Shown here in pieces: positions 8,991 through 17,826 of a stretch of DNA of 64,000 bases. Position numbers and translations under genes: made by a program. The stretch's first letter is position 1; the number at the start of each line of letters is the position of its first letter. Source of the stretch: Rhodovastum sp963714255 (lineage in GTDB: Bacteria > Pseudomonadota > Alphaproteobacteria > Acetobacterales > Acetobacteraceae); contig CAVQNU010000031.1 in assembly GCA_963714255.1 (NCBI GenBank), forward strand, positions 123,684 to 187,683, in the 5' to 3' direction. The notes below the pieces were generated by a model. That model did not search any database, was not told the origin of the DNA, and saw only the letters and a program-made list of their open reading frames with translations.

Positions 8991-9197
8991 TTAGCCGGCC
9001 TGCAAATTCTCGGCCGACAACTTACCCTGCTGCCCGCGCTGCAGCTCGTACTTCACCTTCTGGCCCTCATTCAGACGGCCGAGGCCAGCCTTCTCGACCG
9101 CGGAGATGTGCACAAACACATCCTTCGAGCCGTCGTCGGGCTGGATGAAGCCGTAGCCCTTCTGCGCGTTGAACCACTTCACAGTGCCTGAAGCCAT
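8991..9197 (-). CDS. Cold-shock protein (CspA family)
   Basis: A 68-residue single cold-shock domain that binds single-stranded RNA and DNA. Both nucleic-acid-binding motifs are intact: KWFNAQKGYGFI (RNP1) and DVFVHISAV (RNP2). The start at 9197 gives the canonical MASGTVKWFN; the longer upstream frame is not family-like. It is similar to the second copy at 35929 but divergent in the tail (ELQRGQQGKLSAENLQAG). Confidence 0.95.
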   Translation of the reverse strand: MASGTVKWFNAQKGYGFIQPDDGSKDVFVHISAVEKAGLGRLNEGQKVKYELQRGQQGKLSAENLQAG

Positions 9198-9378
9198 TCG
9201 TCTCACTCCGATGACCGGCGGCCCGCACGATGCAGGCCGGATTACTTCTCGTTGGGGAGCGTCGAATGCGACAGCGCGCAAGGCACGAGCAGCCCGATGG
9301 AAAAGCGCCGTCGAAGGTGTATGGTCCCTTTTCGGGCGATTTGCGAGGGCCGAGGCGGGCAATTCTTCGTCAGTGGCC

Positions 9379-9427
9379 GGAAGGTAAGCAAGGCCAGGGG
9401 CTCTGCCCCTGGCCTTGCTTACCTTCC
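9379..9427. repeat. Perfect 23-bp hairpin, short form of the palindromic repeat
   Basis: Arms 9379-9401 and 9405-9427 are exact complements around a 3-base loop. Each arm carries AAGGCCAGGGGC, the end module of the longer repeat family. It sits 10 bases after the pepN stop and may serve as its transcript end. It looks like a minimal, one-module copy of the family. Confidence 0.85.
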
Positions 9428-9437
9428 AGCCTCCGCA

Positions 9438-12077
9438 TCAAGCCAGCGCCTTGGAAACCTTCTCATAGGTCAGCCGGCTCAGCCCGCTCGCCGCCAGGAT
9501 GCGTTCCAGTTCCGCCCGCATAAGCGCCTGCCGCCCGGCGTCCTGCCGCCGCCAGGCGCCCAGCGGCCCGACCAGCCGCGAGGCCGTCTGCCCGTTCAGC
9601 GGATCGAGCGCGATCACCGTGTCGGCCAGGAACCGGTATCCGGCGCCCGAGGCATCGTGAAAGCGCACCTGATTGCCGGAAGAGAAGGCGCCGACCAGGG
9701 CGCGCACCCGGTTGGGGTTGCGCAGGTCGAAATCTGGATGGGACGATAGCGCCCGCACGTCGTCCACCGTCTGGGGCCGCGGCGAGCCAGCCTGGATGGA
9801 AAACCACTTGTCCAGCACAAGGTCGTCGCCACGCCAGCTCGCGTGGAAGGCATCGAGTGCGGCTCGCCGGTCCGCCCCGTCGGTCGCCGCCAGCACCGCC
9901 AGTGCCGCCAGCGAATCGGTCATATTGGTGGCGGCATCAAACTGCGCCCGCGCCAGCACCACGCCCGCGGCGCCGGCGGCTGCCAGATACCCCAGGCAGG
10001 CATTGCGCAACGCCCGCCGGCCGATCGCCTCCGCATCGATCCGGGCCGGGCCGGAATCGGCCAGGCGGTCATACGTGGCGCGCAAAGCGGGCTCCAAGCG
10101 GCGACCAACTTCGCCGCGCAGGAACTGGCGCGCGGCATGGACGGCGTCGGGATCGACCACCTCCATCTGATCGGCGATGAAGGCTTCCGAGGGCAACACC
10201 AGCGCCTCGGCGGCGAATTGGCGGTCGGCGTCGGCCCCCGCCAGCAGCGCCGCGGTCGCTTCCACCAGCCCCTCGTCCAGCCCGAGCGGCCGTTCCGCGC
10301 GCACGTCCGCCACCAGCCCGAGCAGCAGCATGGTGGCGTAGCGCTGGCCCGACTCCCAGCGCACGAACGGGTCGGCGTCGTGGGTGGCGAGGAAGCGCAG
10401 CCGGTCCGGCGTGAGGCCGGCGAGCTTCACCGGAGCGGAAAATCCGCGCAGCAGCGAGGGCACGGGCGGCGTCGGCACGTCTTCGAACACGAAGTTTTGT
10501 TCGGCGCTGTCGAGCAGCAGCAACCGCGTGCCATGGGTTGCCTCCGCCTCGCCCGCCAGGCGGATGGACAGTTCGTCCCCATCGGGACCAAGCAGCCCGA
10601 GCGCCACCGGGATCGGCACCGGCGATTTATCCGGCTGGCCCGGGGTCGTTTTCGTCGCCTGCCGCAACGTCAGGACAAAACGCCGCCCCGCCGGGTCGTA
10701 CGTGTCGGAAACAGTTACTTCCGGCGTGCCGGCCTGCGCGTACCAGAGCAGAAACCGCGACAGATCGGCGCCGGCCCCATCGCCGATGGCCCGCACGAAA
10801 TCCTCGATGGTCACCGCCTGGTTGTCGTGCCGGGCGAAATAGCAGTCCATGCCGCGCCTGAACCCGTCTTGTCCCAGCACCCGGTGGAGCATGCGGCAGA
10901 TCTCCGCACCTTTTTCATACACGGTCGGGGTATAGAAATTGTCGATGGCGATATAGCTGTCCGGCCGCACCGGGTGGGCCAGCGGCCCGTCATCTTCCGG
11001 GAACTGGGCGGCACGCAGGCGGCGCACATCGGCGATTCGTTTCACCGCCGGACTGCCCATGTCGGCGCCGAACATCTGGTCACGGAATACGGTCAGCCCC
11101 TCCTTCAGCGACAACTGGAACCAGTCGCGGCAGGTCACCCGGTTGCCGGTCCAGTTGTGGAAATACTCGTGCGCGATCACCCGCTCGATGCCCTCGTAAT
11201 CGGCATCGGTGGCGGTTTCCGGCCGTGCCAGCACGTATTTCGTGTTGAAAACGTTCAGCCCCTTGTTTTCCATCGCCCCCATGTTGAAGTCCGAAACAGC
11301 GGCGATGTTGAACACGTCCAGATCGTATTCCAGGCCGAACACGCGCTCGTCCCACGCCATGCTGTGCTTGAGCGAACGCATCGCGTGCCCGCAACTGGCC
11401 TCGTCGCCGCGCCGCACCCAGATGGCAAGCTGCACCTCGCGGCCCGAGCTTGTGACGAACCGGTCGCGCACGGCCACCAGATCGCCGGCAACGAGGGCGA
11501 ACAAATAGGACGGTTTCGGGTGCGGATCGGTCCAGCGGGCGAAATGCCGTCCGTCCGGCAACGTGCCGGCGTCGTCCGGGTTGCCGTTCGACAGCAGCAC
11601 CGGCACGCCGGCGCCGGCCACGATGGTGGTGGTGTAGCGCGCCATCACGTCGGGGCGGTCGGGGAAGAACGTGATGCGCCGGAAACCCTCAGCCTCGCAC
11701 TGGGTGAAATAGGCGCCGCCCGAGGTGTACAGGCCGGAGAGCTCGGTGTTGGCGGCGGGGGCGATGCGGGTTTGCACTTCCAGCGTGCAGGCATCGGGCA
11801 AGCCGGGAATGGTCAGGCTGCCGTCCTGTGCAAGCATATACTGGTTGGCCCCCAGCGCTTCCCCCTCCAGCCGCAGCCCGAGCAATGTCAGGCCCTCGCC
11901 GTCCAGGTGCAGCGGCGCAGCAGGGTCGCCATGCGCCTGGTTGCGCCGCAGCGCCAGCTTCGACCGCACCAGGGTGGCGCCCGGATCGAGCTCGAAATGC
12001 AGGTCGACGGTGTCGACCAGAAAGGCGGGCGGGCGATAGTCGAGGCGGCGGGTTTCGGTCAGCTTGCTGTCGGGCAT
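9438..12077 (-). CDS. pepN: Aminopeptidase N (M1 zinc metallopeptidase)
   Basis: Broad-specificity aminopeptidase of 879 residues, the length of the proteobacterial PepN family. The substrate N-terminus-binding motif GAMENKGLN is present. The zinc site HEYFHNWTGNRVTC (HExxH with the downstream NRVTCRDWFQLSLKEG glutamate helix) is intact, and the long helical C-terminal domain is complete. The start is MPDSKLTETRRLDYRPPAF at 12077; the upstream frame is translated repeat DNA and is excluded. Confidence 0.95.
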   Translation of the reverse strand: MPDSKLTETRRLDYRPPAFLVDTVDLHFELDPGATLVRSKLALRRNQAHGDPAAPLHLDGEGLTLLGLRLEGEALGANQYMLAQDGSLTIPGLPDACTLEVQTRIAPAANTELSGLYTSGGAYFTQCEAEGFRRITFFPDRPDVMARYTTTIVAGAGVPVLLSNGNPDDAGTLPDGRHFARWTDPHPKPSYLFALVAGDLVAVRDRFVTSSGREVQLAIWVRRGDEASCGHAMRSLKHSMAWDERVFGLEYDLDVFNIAAVSDFNMGAMENKGLNVFNTKYVLARPETATDADYEGIERVIAHEYFHNWTGNRVTCRDWFQLSLKEGLTVFRDQMFGADMGSPAVKRIADVRRLRAAQFPEDDGPLAHPVRPDSYIAIDNFYTPTVYEKGAEICRMLHRVLGQDGFRRGMDCYFARHDNQAVTIEDFVRAIGDGAGADLSRFLLWYAQAGTPEVTVSDTYDPAGRRFVLTLRQATKTTPGQPDKSPVPIPVALGLLGPDGDELSIRLAGEAEATHGTRLLLLDSAEQNFVFEDVPTPPVPSLLRGFSAPVKLAGLTPDRLRFLATHDADPFVRWESGQRYATMLLLGLVADVRAERPLGLDEGLVEATAALLAGADADRQFAAEALVLPSEAFIADQMEVVDPDAVHAARQFLRGEVGRRLEPALRATYDRLADSGPARIDAEAIGRRALRNACLGYLAAAGAAGVVLARAQFDAATNMTDSLAALAVLAATDGADRRAALDAFHASWRGDDLVLDKWFSIQAGSPRPQTVDDVRALSSHPDFDLRNPNRVRALVGAFSSGNQVRFHDASGAGYRFLADTVIALDPLNGQTASRLVGPLGAWRRQDAGRQALMRAELERILAASGLSRLTYEKVSKALA

Positions 12078-12140
12078 GGCGGGTCCGGGGTTCGGGGTGG
12101 TGCTCGCATATTGGGACGGAAGATGCGGCCGGATAGGCCG

Positions 12141-12257
12141 GCAAGAAAGGCCAGGGCTCTGCCCTGGACCCGCCAAGGGGCAGTGGCCCCTTGGAACCCA
12201 TTACTTTTAGGCATTTGTTATGAGAGGGGGGGCCAGGGCAGAGCCCTGGCCTTACTT
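12141..12257. repeat. Palindromic interspersed repeat, copy 2
   Basis: Arms of the AAGGCCAGGGCTCTGCCCTG type face each other. The left arm has the CCAAGGGGCAGTGGCCCCTTGG module and CCCATTACTTTTAGGCATTTG in the middle, while the right arm is short. It separates pepN from the PhoR-like gene, and the stop codon of that kinase (12252-12254) falls inside its right end. Confidence 0.85.
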
Positions 12258-13616
12258 GCCAGCCACCGGCAGCCACACCGAGAACAGCGCCCCCTTCCCC
12301 TCCTCGCTCTCGATGCCCAGCAATCCCCGATGCCGGTTGACGATATGCTTGACGATCGCAAGTCCCAGCCCGGTACCGCCCGCCTTGCGCGACCGCCCCG
12401 CATCAACCCGGTAGAACCGCTCTGTCAGCCGCGGCACGTGCTGCTTCGGAATACCCGGCCCGTCATCGCGAACCGTCAGCAGCACGCCCGCCCGGCTCGG
12501 CCAGCGCCCGCCGGGCCGAGCCGGCGCCACGCCGACCTGCACCCGCCCGCGCTCGCGGCCGTATTTCAGTGCGTTGTCGATCAGGTTCTGCAGCACCTGC
12601 GCCACCTGGTCGGCATCGGCGACAGCCGGCGGCAGCGCCGGCGCCACCTGCAGCTCCAGCGCCACGGAGCGCGCCGCCGCCGCCGGCTCGAACCCAGCCA
12701 CCACCCGGGTTGCAAGCGCGCCGAGATCCACGCGGGCGGACGGCGGCTGATGCTCGTTCATTTCGATACGCGACAGGCTGAGCAGATCGTCGATCAGCCG
12801 GTTCATGCGCGCCGCCTGCTCGGCCATGATGGCGAGGAACCGGCGCTGCGCCGGCGGGTCGTCGGCGGCCGGTCCCTGCAGGGTTTCGATGAAGCCGACC
12901 AGGCTGGCCAACGGCGTGCGCAGCTCGTGGCTGGCATTGGCGATGAAATCCGCCCGCATGCGCTCCAACGCGCGCTCGCGGGTGCGGTCCGACAGCACCA
13001 CGATGGCACGCGCGCCGTCGGACAGCGGCGGGTCCATCAGAATAACGGTGGCGTGCACCTCGCGCGGCACCGGCACCGGCACGCTGAGCTCGGCGGACTG
13101 GCGTGCCCCGGTGTCGAACGCCCGGTCGATGGCGGCGCGCATGCCAGGATGGCGCAGCACAGCCGGCATGTCGGCGCCGAACGCGGCGCGCGCCGCGGCG
13201 TTGGTCCGGCGCGGCTTGCGGTCGGGACCCAGCACCAGCAACGGGTCGGGCAGGTTTTCGACGATCGCCTCGTTGGCGCGCAGCAACCGGCCGACTTCGG
13301 CCGCGCGCGCGGCCAGGCTGCGGGCCAGCCGTTCGATGCCGAGGCCGATCCGCTCCACCGGGGCGATGCGCGGCGCGGCGGCGGCGTGCGACAGTGCCAT
13401 CGCGTTTTCCTGGGCGGCATGGCGCAGCGTCTCGGCGAGCAGGGACAGGTCGCGGGCGAACAGCGCGCCGAGACCGGACGCGGCCAACAGCGTCGCCGCG
13501 AGCGCGAGCAGGACCGGTCCGGTCTCGGCGGCACCGGTCGCCAGCAGCAGCAGCAACGCCGCCGCGGGGGTGGCGGCGATCGCCCCGGCGGCGCCGAGCA
13601 GCACCCCGGTGCGCAC
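12252..13616 (-). CDS. PhoR-like membrane sensor histidine kinase
   Basis: The 454-residue kinase has two N-terminal hydrophobic helices (about residues 5-25 and 33-53) and a PAS-like segment (IVENLPDPLLVLGPDRKPRR). The phosphoacceptor H-box is FIANASHELRTPLASL, the N-box is LQNLIDNALKYG, and the G-boxes are RDDGPGIP and GGTGLGLAIVKHIV. The architecture matches phosphate-sensing PhoR kinases, but no phoB or pst genes are nearby, so the ligand is inferred only. The GTG start at 13616 is 12 bases after the lipoprotein gene's stop, so the two are probably co-transcribed. Confidence 0.8.
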   Translation of the reverse strand: MRTGVLLGAAGAIAATPAAALLLLLATGAAETGPVLLALAATLLAASGLGALFARDLSLLAETLRHAAQENAMALSHAAAAPRIAPVERIGLGIERLARSLAARAAEVGRLLRANEAIVENLPDPLLVLGPDRKPRRTNAAARAAFGADMPAVLRHPGMRAAIDRAFDTGARQSAELSVPVPVPREVHATVILMDPPLSDGARAIVVLSDRTRERALERMRADFIANASHELRTPLASLVGFIETLQGPAADDPPAQRRFLAIMAEQAARMNRLIDDLLSLSRIEMNEHQPPSARVDLGALATRVVAGFEPAAAARSVALELQVAPALPPAVADADQVAQVLQNLIDNALKYGRERGRVQVGVAPARPGGRWPSRAGVLLTVRDDGPGIPKQHVPRLTERFYRVDAGRSRKAGGTGLGLAIVKHIVNRHRGLLGIESEEGKGALFSVWLPVAGK

Positions 13617-13628
13617 CGCCGCGGCCCG

Positions 13629-14861
13629 TCAGATGCCCGGCGCGGAGACCGAGTCCGGCGCCGACTCGATCAAGCTCACCCCGCTGCGGTCGATCTGGAA
13701 CAAGGCCAGGCCGCGGCGCACCGAGCCGTCGGTGCGCAGGGCGAACAGCCCGTCGACCCCGGCGAACCCTTCCGGCCGGCACAGCGCGGCGATCGAGAAT
13801 CGTCCCTCCGCCGCCAGCACCCGGGCAATCGCCGCGGCGTCGTAGGCGAAATCGGCCAGGCCGGGTGGGGTGGCGTTGTATTTGGCGGTGTAGGCGGCAT
13901 CGAAGGTGGCGCGCGCGGCCGGGTCGGGCGCGGCGTACCAGGCGCCGTTGAGGTCGGCGCCGCTGCGCGTGCCCGGCACCGCCCAGAGCGCGGGTCCCAT
14001 GACCTGCACAGCGGGTGGGTTGATATCGTAATAGGCCAGGAAGCTGGTCAGCCAGGCCAGCCGTTCATTGTTGGTCTCGGCCAGCAGCAGCGAGTCGAAC
14101 GGCGCCGGGGAAACCGACGGGTGGGACAGATTGGCGCCGTCGTTTCGGTGCGCCTCCGTCGGCGCCCGCCTTCCCGCAGTCTCGGCGAGGTCGCGGATTG
14201 TGCCGGAGATGCCGGCGTTGGTGCTCTCGTAGAAGCGGATGTCGGCGGCGGGGCCGCCGGTCGGTGCGATCGCCTGGGTCAGGGCGGTCGCCATCGATTG
14301 GCCGAACCCGGAATTGGGCAGGGCGGCGGCGAAACGGCCCTTGCCACGCGCCACCGCCGCGCCGACCAGGCGGCGCACCTGCTGCGCCGGCGTCAGGCCG
14401 AGCGTCCAGACCCCGGGCTGCGCCTGGGCGGTGTCGTTGGTGAAGGCCAGCACCGGAACGCCGGCAGGCCGCGCCACCGCGGCGACCGCGGCGGTCTCGC
14501 CGGCGGTCAGCGGACCGATGAACAGCCGGGCGCCGGCGGCGAGCGCCGCGGTGGCCGCGACGGTGGCACCCTGCGGGGTGCCGGCGGTGTCGCGCACGTC
14601 GAGCACCGGCGAGCCCGGCTCGGTCAACGCCAGTTGCGCGGCATTCACCAGCGCCTGGCCGCGCTCGGCGTTCGGGCCGGTCAGCGGGGCAAGCAGCGTG
14701 AGTCCGCGAATGGCGGGGGCGACGGTGGGGGGCGGCGGCCGCACCGGCAACGGGGCGGGCGGGGCGATGCCGAACATCGGCTGGCGCGGCGGCGGAGCGC
14801 TCCCGGTGCAGGCCGCCAGTGCTAAGGTGGCGACGAGGAGCACGAATGCCCGACGAAACAT
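13629..14861 (-). CDS. LpoA/LppC-like periplasmic lipoprotein (penicillin-binding protein activator)
   Basis: The 410-residue protein begins MFRRAFVLLVATLALAACTG, a lipoprotein signal peptide with lipobox LAAC (Cys at about residue 18). It continues as a type I periplasmic-binding-protein fold (GLTLLAPLTGPNAERGQALV; FIGPLTAGETAAVAAV). In alphaproteobacteria this family is called penicillin-binding protein activator by similarity to LpoA. Its ATG (14861) lies inside the first codons of the divergent rsmI, a known arrangement, so the two share a very compact promoter region. Confidence 0.85.
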   Translation of the reverse strand: MFRRAFVLLVATLALAACTGSAPPPRQPMFGIAPPAPLPVRPPPPTVAPAIRGLTLLAPLTGPNAERGQALVNAAQLALTEPGSPVLDVRDTAGTPQGATVAATAALAAGARLFIGPLTAGETAAVAAVARPAGVPVLAFTNDTAQAQPGVWTLGLTPAQQVRRLVGAAVARGKGRFAAALPNSGFGQSMATALTQAIAPTGGPAADIRFYESTNAGISGTIRDLAETAGRRAPTEAHRNDGANLSHPSVSPAPFDSLLLAETNNERLAWLTSFLAYYDINPPAVQVMGPALWAVPGTRSGADLNGAWYAAPDPAARATFDAAYTAKYNATPPGLADFAYDAAAIARVLAAEGRFSIAALCRPEGFAGVDGLFALRTDGSVRRGLALFQIDRSGVSLIESAPDSVSAPGI

Positions 14862-15757
14862 GCGAAATCCCTTTCGATCCGGCCGTACTCGGCGGCGGCG
14901 CGGCCGCGGCCGCGCCACCCGGCGGTCTTGTGCTGGTTTCGACGCCGATCGGCAACCTCCAGGACCTGTCCGCGCGCGCCATTGCCGTGCTCGGGGCGGC
15001 GCACACGGTGTTGTGCGAGGACACCCGCGTCACCGCCCGGCTGTGCGCGGTGCTGGGCATCACCCCGACCCTGCTGGCGCTGCACGACCACAACGAGGAC
15101 GGGCGCATCCCGCAGGTGTTGCGCCTGCTGGCCGAGGGTCGGCTGGTGGCGCTGGTGTCGGATGCCGGCACGCCCTTGGTGTCCGATCCGGGCTACCGGC
15201 TGGTGCGGGCGGCGCTGGCGGCGGGGCTGCCGGTCGCGGCGGTGCCGGGGCCGAATGCGGCGCTGCTGGCGCTGACGCTGTCGGGTCTGCCGCCGCACCC
15301 GTTCCTGTTCATCGGCTTCCTGCCGCCGAAAGCGGCGGCGCGGCGGGCCACCCTTGCGAAACTGCGTGCCGCCGAACGGGCCGGGCTCGCGGCCACGTTG
15401 CTGTTCCACGAGGCGCCGCACCGGCTGGGTGAGGCGCTGGCGGACATGGCCGATCTGCTCGGTCCCCGGCCCGCCGCGGTGGCGCGGGAGCTGACGAAGC
15501 GCTTCGAGGAGGTGGCGCGCGGCACGCTGCCCGAGCTCGCCGCCCGCTATGCCGCGGCACCGCCGCGCGGCGAGGTGACGCTGGTGGTCGGCCCGCCGCC
15601 CGAGGAGGGAGCGCCCGCGGAGGCGGACCTCGATGCCTTGCTGCGCGCGGCGCTGGAGGGGCACAGCCTGAAGGAGGCGGTCGCCGAGGTGACCGCCGCG
15701 ACCGGCCTGCCACGGCGCGCGGTGTACGCACGCGCGCTGGTTCTGGCCGGAGGATGA
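14846..15757 (+). CDS. rsmI: 16S rRNA (cytidine-1402-2'-O)-methyltransferase RsmI
   Basis: Methylates the ribose of C1402 in the ribosomal P site. The 303-residue product has the tetrapyrrole-methylase fold: VLVSTPIGNLQDLSARA at the N-terminus, CEDTRVTARL, SDAGTPLVSDPGYRLV (SAM loop) and VPGPNAALLALTLSGLP. The C-terminal region has the family helix (LKEAVAEVTAATGLPRRAVY). The chosen ATG (14846) overlaps the divergent lipoprotein's first codons by 16 bases; a later start near VLVSTP is possible. Confidence 0.93.
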   Translation: MPDETCEIPFDPAVLGGGAAAAAPPGGLVLVSTPIGNLQDLSARAIAVLGAAHTVLCEDTRVTARLCAVLGITPTLLALHDHNEDGRIPQVLRLLAEGRLVALVSDAGTPLVSDPGYRLVRAALAAGLPVAAVPGPNAALLALTLSGLPPHPFLFIGFLPPKAAARRATLAKLRAAERAGLAATLLFHEAPHRLGEALADMADLLGPRPAAVARELTKRFEEVARGTLPELAARYAAAPPRGEVTLVVGPPPEEGAPAEADLDALLRAALEGHSLKEAVAEVTAATGLPRRAVYARALVLAGG

Positions 15758-15763
15758 GGGAGG

Positions 15764-16759
15764 TCAGCGCCCATGCGCCCGAATGAGAATGAAATTCAGC
15801 GTCAGATGCAGCGTCACTTCGTTTTGCGGCGTGGCGGGCGGGAACGGCGGCAGCATCGCGTTGCGGAAAATCGCCAGCGAGCCCATGTCCAGCCACTGAC
15901 TGCCCGAGCGCATTTCCAGTTCGGCCTCCCGCACCCGCCCGGAGCGGTCCACCAGCAGGCGCACGCGCGTCGTGCCGTCCTCGCCCTGGGCCGCGGCCTG
16001 ACGCGGGTAATAGCCGTGCCGTTCCCACCATTCATGCAGCGCGCGCAGCCAGTCACCGCCCAGGTCCGCGCCTTCGACCCGCACCATGTCCCCCGCCCCT
16101 TCGGGGTTGCGCGGCACCTCGCCATTATTGGTGCGCGCCTGCGGCCCGAGGGCGAGGTTGAAGCCGCGCCCTTGCGACACCTGGGGGGCGGGCGCGGCGC
16201 CGGGATTGCCAAATCCCAGGTCGGCGAGCGAGCGAGCGATTGGCCGCGGGAAGGATGATGAAGGCGCGGCAGGCCGGGCTTGGCGCGGCGGCGGCGGGGC
16301 CGCTGGCAGGGGAGGCGGCGTGGGCAGCACCTCCGCCTCGGGAACCGGTGGTGGCGGCGGCAACGGCGGCAGCGCCAGCCGCACCGAAGGCGGGACCGGC
16401 AGCGGTGCGGGGGGCAGCGCCTGTGCCGGGGGCGCTTGCGGTGCCTGGCTTTCGGGGACGGGCGGCTCCGGGGTGGTGGGATTTTGCATCGGCGTTTTCG
16501 GCGCTTCCGGCGCGCCCGGCGGCAGCATCACCACGTCTACCGATTCGGGTTCGCCGACATCGCGCGCCATCTGCTGCTCCGGCGGGGCGATCAGCAGCGC
16601 CAGCAGAACCGCCAGGTGCAGCAGCGCCGAGAGGGCCAGCAGCCAGAGCAGCAGCGAGCGCCGGCGCGATGCGGGTGGCCGCACCCGCACGGTTCCGGCG
16701 GGCATCAGGGCCCCGTGCCACGCCGCCCCCCGCCATGCCCTGATTTTACGACGCGCCAT
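15764..16759 (-). CDS. TonB-family energy-transducing protein
   Basis: The protein has an N-terminal membrane anchor (about residues 34-58, LLLWLLALSALLHLAVLLAL), a long proline-rich periplasmic linker, and a C-terminal TonB domain with YYPRQA and TTRVRLLVDRSGRVREAEL. That domain couples inner-membrane proton motive force to outer-membrane receptors. No exbB or exbD is adjacent. The start could be 16759 or an internal ATG at 16705; the first gives a 331-residue protein. Confidence 0.82.
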   Translation of the reverse strand: MARRKIRAWRGAAWHGALMPAGTVRVRPPASRRRSLLLWLLALSALLHLAVLLALLIAPPEQQMARDVGEPESVDVVMLPPGAPEAPKTPMQNPTTPEPPVPESQAPQAPPAQALPPAPLPVPPSVRLALPPLPPPPPVPEAEVLPTPPPLPAAPPPPRQARPAAPSSSFPRPIARSLADLGFGNPGAAPAPQVSQGRGFNLALGPQARTNNGEVPRNPEGAGDMVRVEGADLGGDWLRALHEWWERHGYYPRQAAAQGEDGTTRVRLLVDRSGRVREAELEMRSGSQWLDMGSLAIFRNAMLPPFPPATPQNEVTLHLTLNFILIRAHGR

Positions 16760-16809
16760 CGGACCTATGCTGCGTGCCGGCGCGATCCGTGGCTGATCCG
16801 GCTGCCATG

Positions 16810-17163
16810 TCAGCCGTTGTATTCCGCCCAGCAGTCCGGCGTTTCAAACACGACCACCGCGGACAGAAACGACAGGGATGGCCTGACCCGCTGCCAGATC
16901 CACACGGCAATGATCTCGGCGGTCGGGTTGTCCAGCCCGTCGATGTCGTTCAGGTAGTTATGATCGAGCGCAGCCAGGAGCGGGGCGAACGCCGCCTCGA
17001 CATCGAAGAAATCGACCACGAACCCGGTCGCCGGGTCGACCGGTCCCTCCAGGCGAAGCTCCACCCGGTACGAATGACCATGCATGCGATGGCAGCGATG
17101 CGCGGGCGGCACACGCGGCAGGCGATGCGCCGCCTCGAACGTGAAAGCCTGGGTGATCTTCAT
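16810..17163 (-). CDS. queD: 6-carboxytetrahydropterin synthase QueD
   Basis: Second step of queuosine (7-deazaguanine) synthesis, turning dihydroneopterin triphosphate into carboxytetrahydropterin. The 117-residue product shows the zinc histidines in FEAAHRLPRVPPAHRCHRMHGHSY (first His, then HxH) and the active-site DHNYLNDI. Its ATG overlaps the queE stop (ATGA), so translation is coupled. The longer upstream frame is the 3' end of queE read out of frame. Confidence 0.93.
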   Translation of the reverse strand: MKITQAFTFEAAHRLPRVPPAHRCHRMHGHSYRVELRLEGPVDPATGFVVDFFDVEAAFAPLLAALDHNYLNDIDGLDNPTAEIIAVWIWQRVRPSLSFLSAVVVFETPDCWAEYNG

Positions 17164-17792
17164 GGGATTCCGAGGAGCTTGTGGGTCTGCACGCTGAGAC
17201 GCCAGCGCGGGTGGGCCAGGCAATATCCAACCGCCGCCCGGATGTTCGCCGCGCGGGCGGGGCCATCCAGCGGCTGCAGCAGAAAATAGTCGAACGCGAA
17301 GTGTTCGAAGCTGCCTGGATCAAGGCCCGGCTGCGGGTAGACCAGTTTCAGCTCCTGGCCGTGGGTGAGCCGCATCGGCGCGCCAGCCTTGGGGCTGACA
17401 CAAATCCAGTCAATGCCGGCCGGCGGGACCAGCGTGCCGTTGGTCTCGAGCGCGATCGCGAAGCCCTGCGCGTGCAATGCGTCGACCAGTCCGGCATCGG
17501 CCTGCAGCAGCGGCTCGCCGCCGGTGAGCACGACGAAGCGCTCGGCGACACCGCCCGGCCATGCCGACAGGATCGCGCCTGCCAGCGCCGCAGCGTCGGC
17601 GAAACTTCCGCCGCCGGAACCGCCGGTGCCGATGAAATCGGTGTCGCAGAAGCCGCACACCGCGTCGGCGCGGTCGGACTCGCGGCCGTTCCACAGGTTG
17701 CAGCCGGCGAAGCGGCAGAACACCGCCGCCCTGCCGGCGTTGCGGCCCTCGCCCTGCAGGGTGGCGAAAATCTCCTTGACGGCGTAGCGCAC
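17160..17792 (-). CDS. queE: 7-carboxy-7-deazaguanine synthase QueE (radical SAM)
   Basis: Radical SAM enzyme that contracts the pterin ring to 7-carboxy-7-deazaguanine. It has the unusual CX14CX2C cluster motif beginning AGCNLWNGRES and ending CGFCDTDFIG, and the GGEPLLQ SAM segment. The start is GTG at 17792 with GGGGGAGCC upstream, giving 210 residues that begin MRYAVKEIFATLQGEGRN. It lies 34 bases after hemW and overlaps queD, so hemW-queE-queD look like one transcript. Confidence 0.92.
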   Translation of the reverse strand: MRYAVKEIFATLQGEGRNAGRAAVFCRFAGCNLWNGRESDRADAVCGFCDTDFIGTGGSGGGSFADAAALAGAILSAWPGGVAERFVVLTGGEPLLQADAGLVDALHAQGFAIALETNGTLVPPAGIDWICVSPKAGAPMRLTHGQELKLVYPQPGLDPGSFEHFAFDYFLLQPLDGPARAANIRAAVGYCLAHPRWRLSVQTHKLLGIP

Positions 17793-17826
17793 GGCTCCCC
17801 CGGTGCAGTTGCAGAGAACAGCGGTT

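Noticed and set aside
9843..14825. Very long plus-strand open frame (1660 codons)
   Set aside because: It runs antisense through pepN and the PhoR-like kinase and is an artefact of GC-rich codon bias; the protein is low complexity with no domain.
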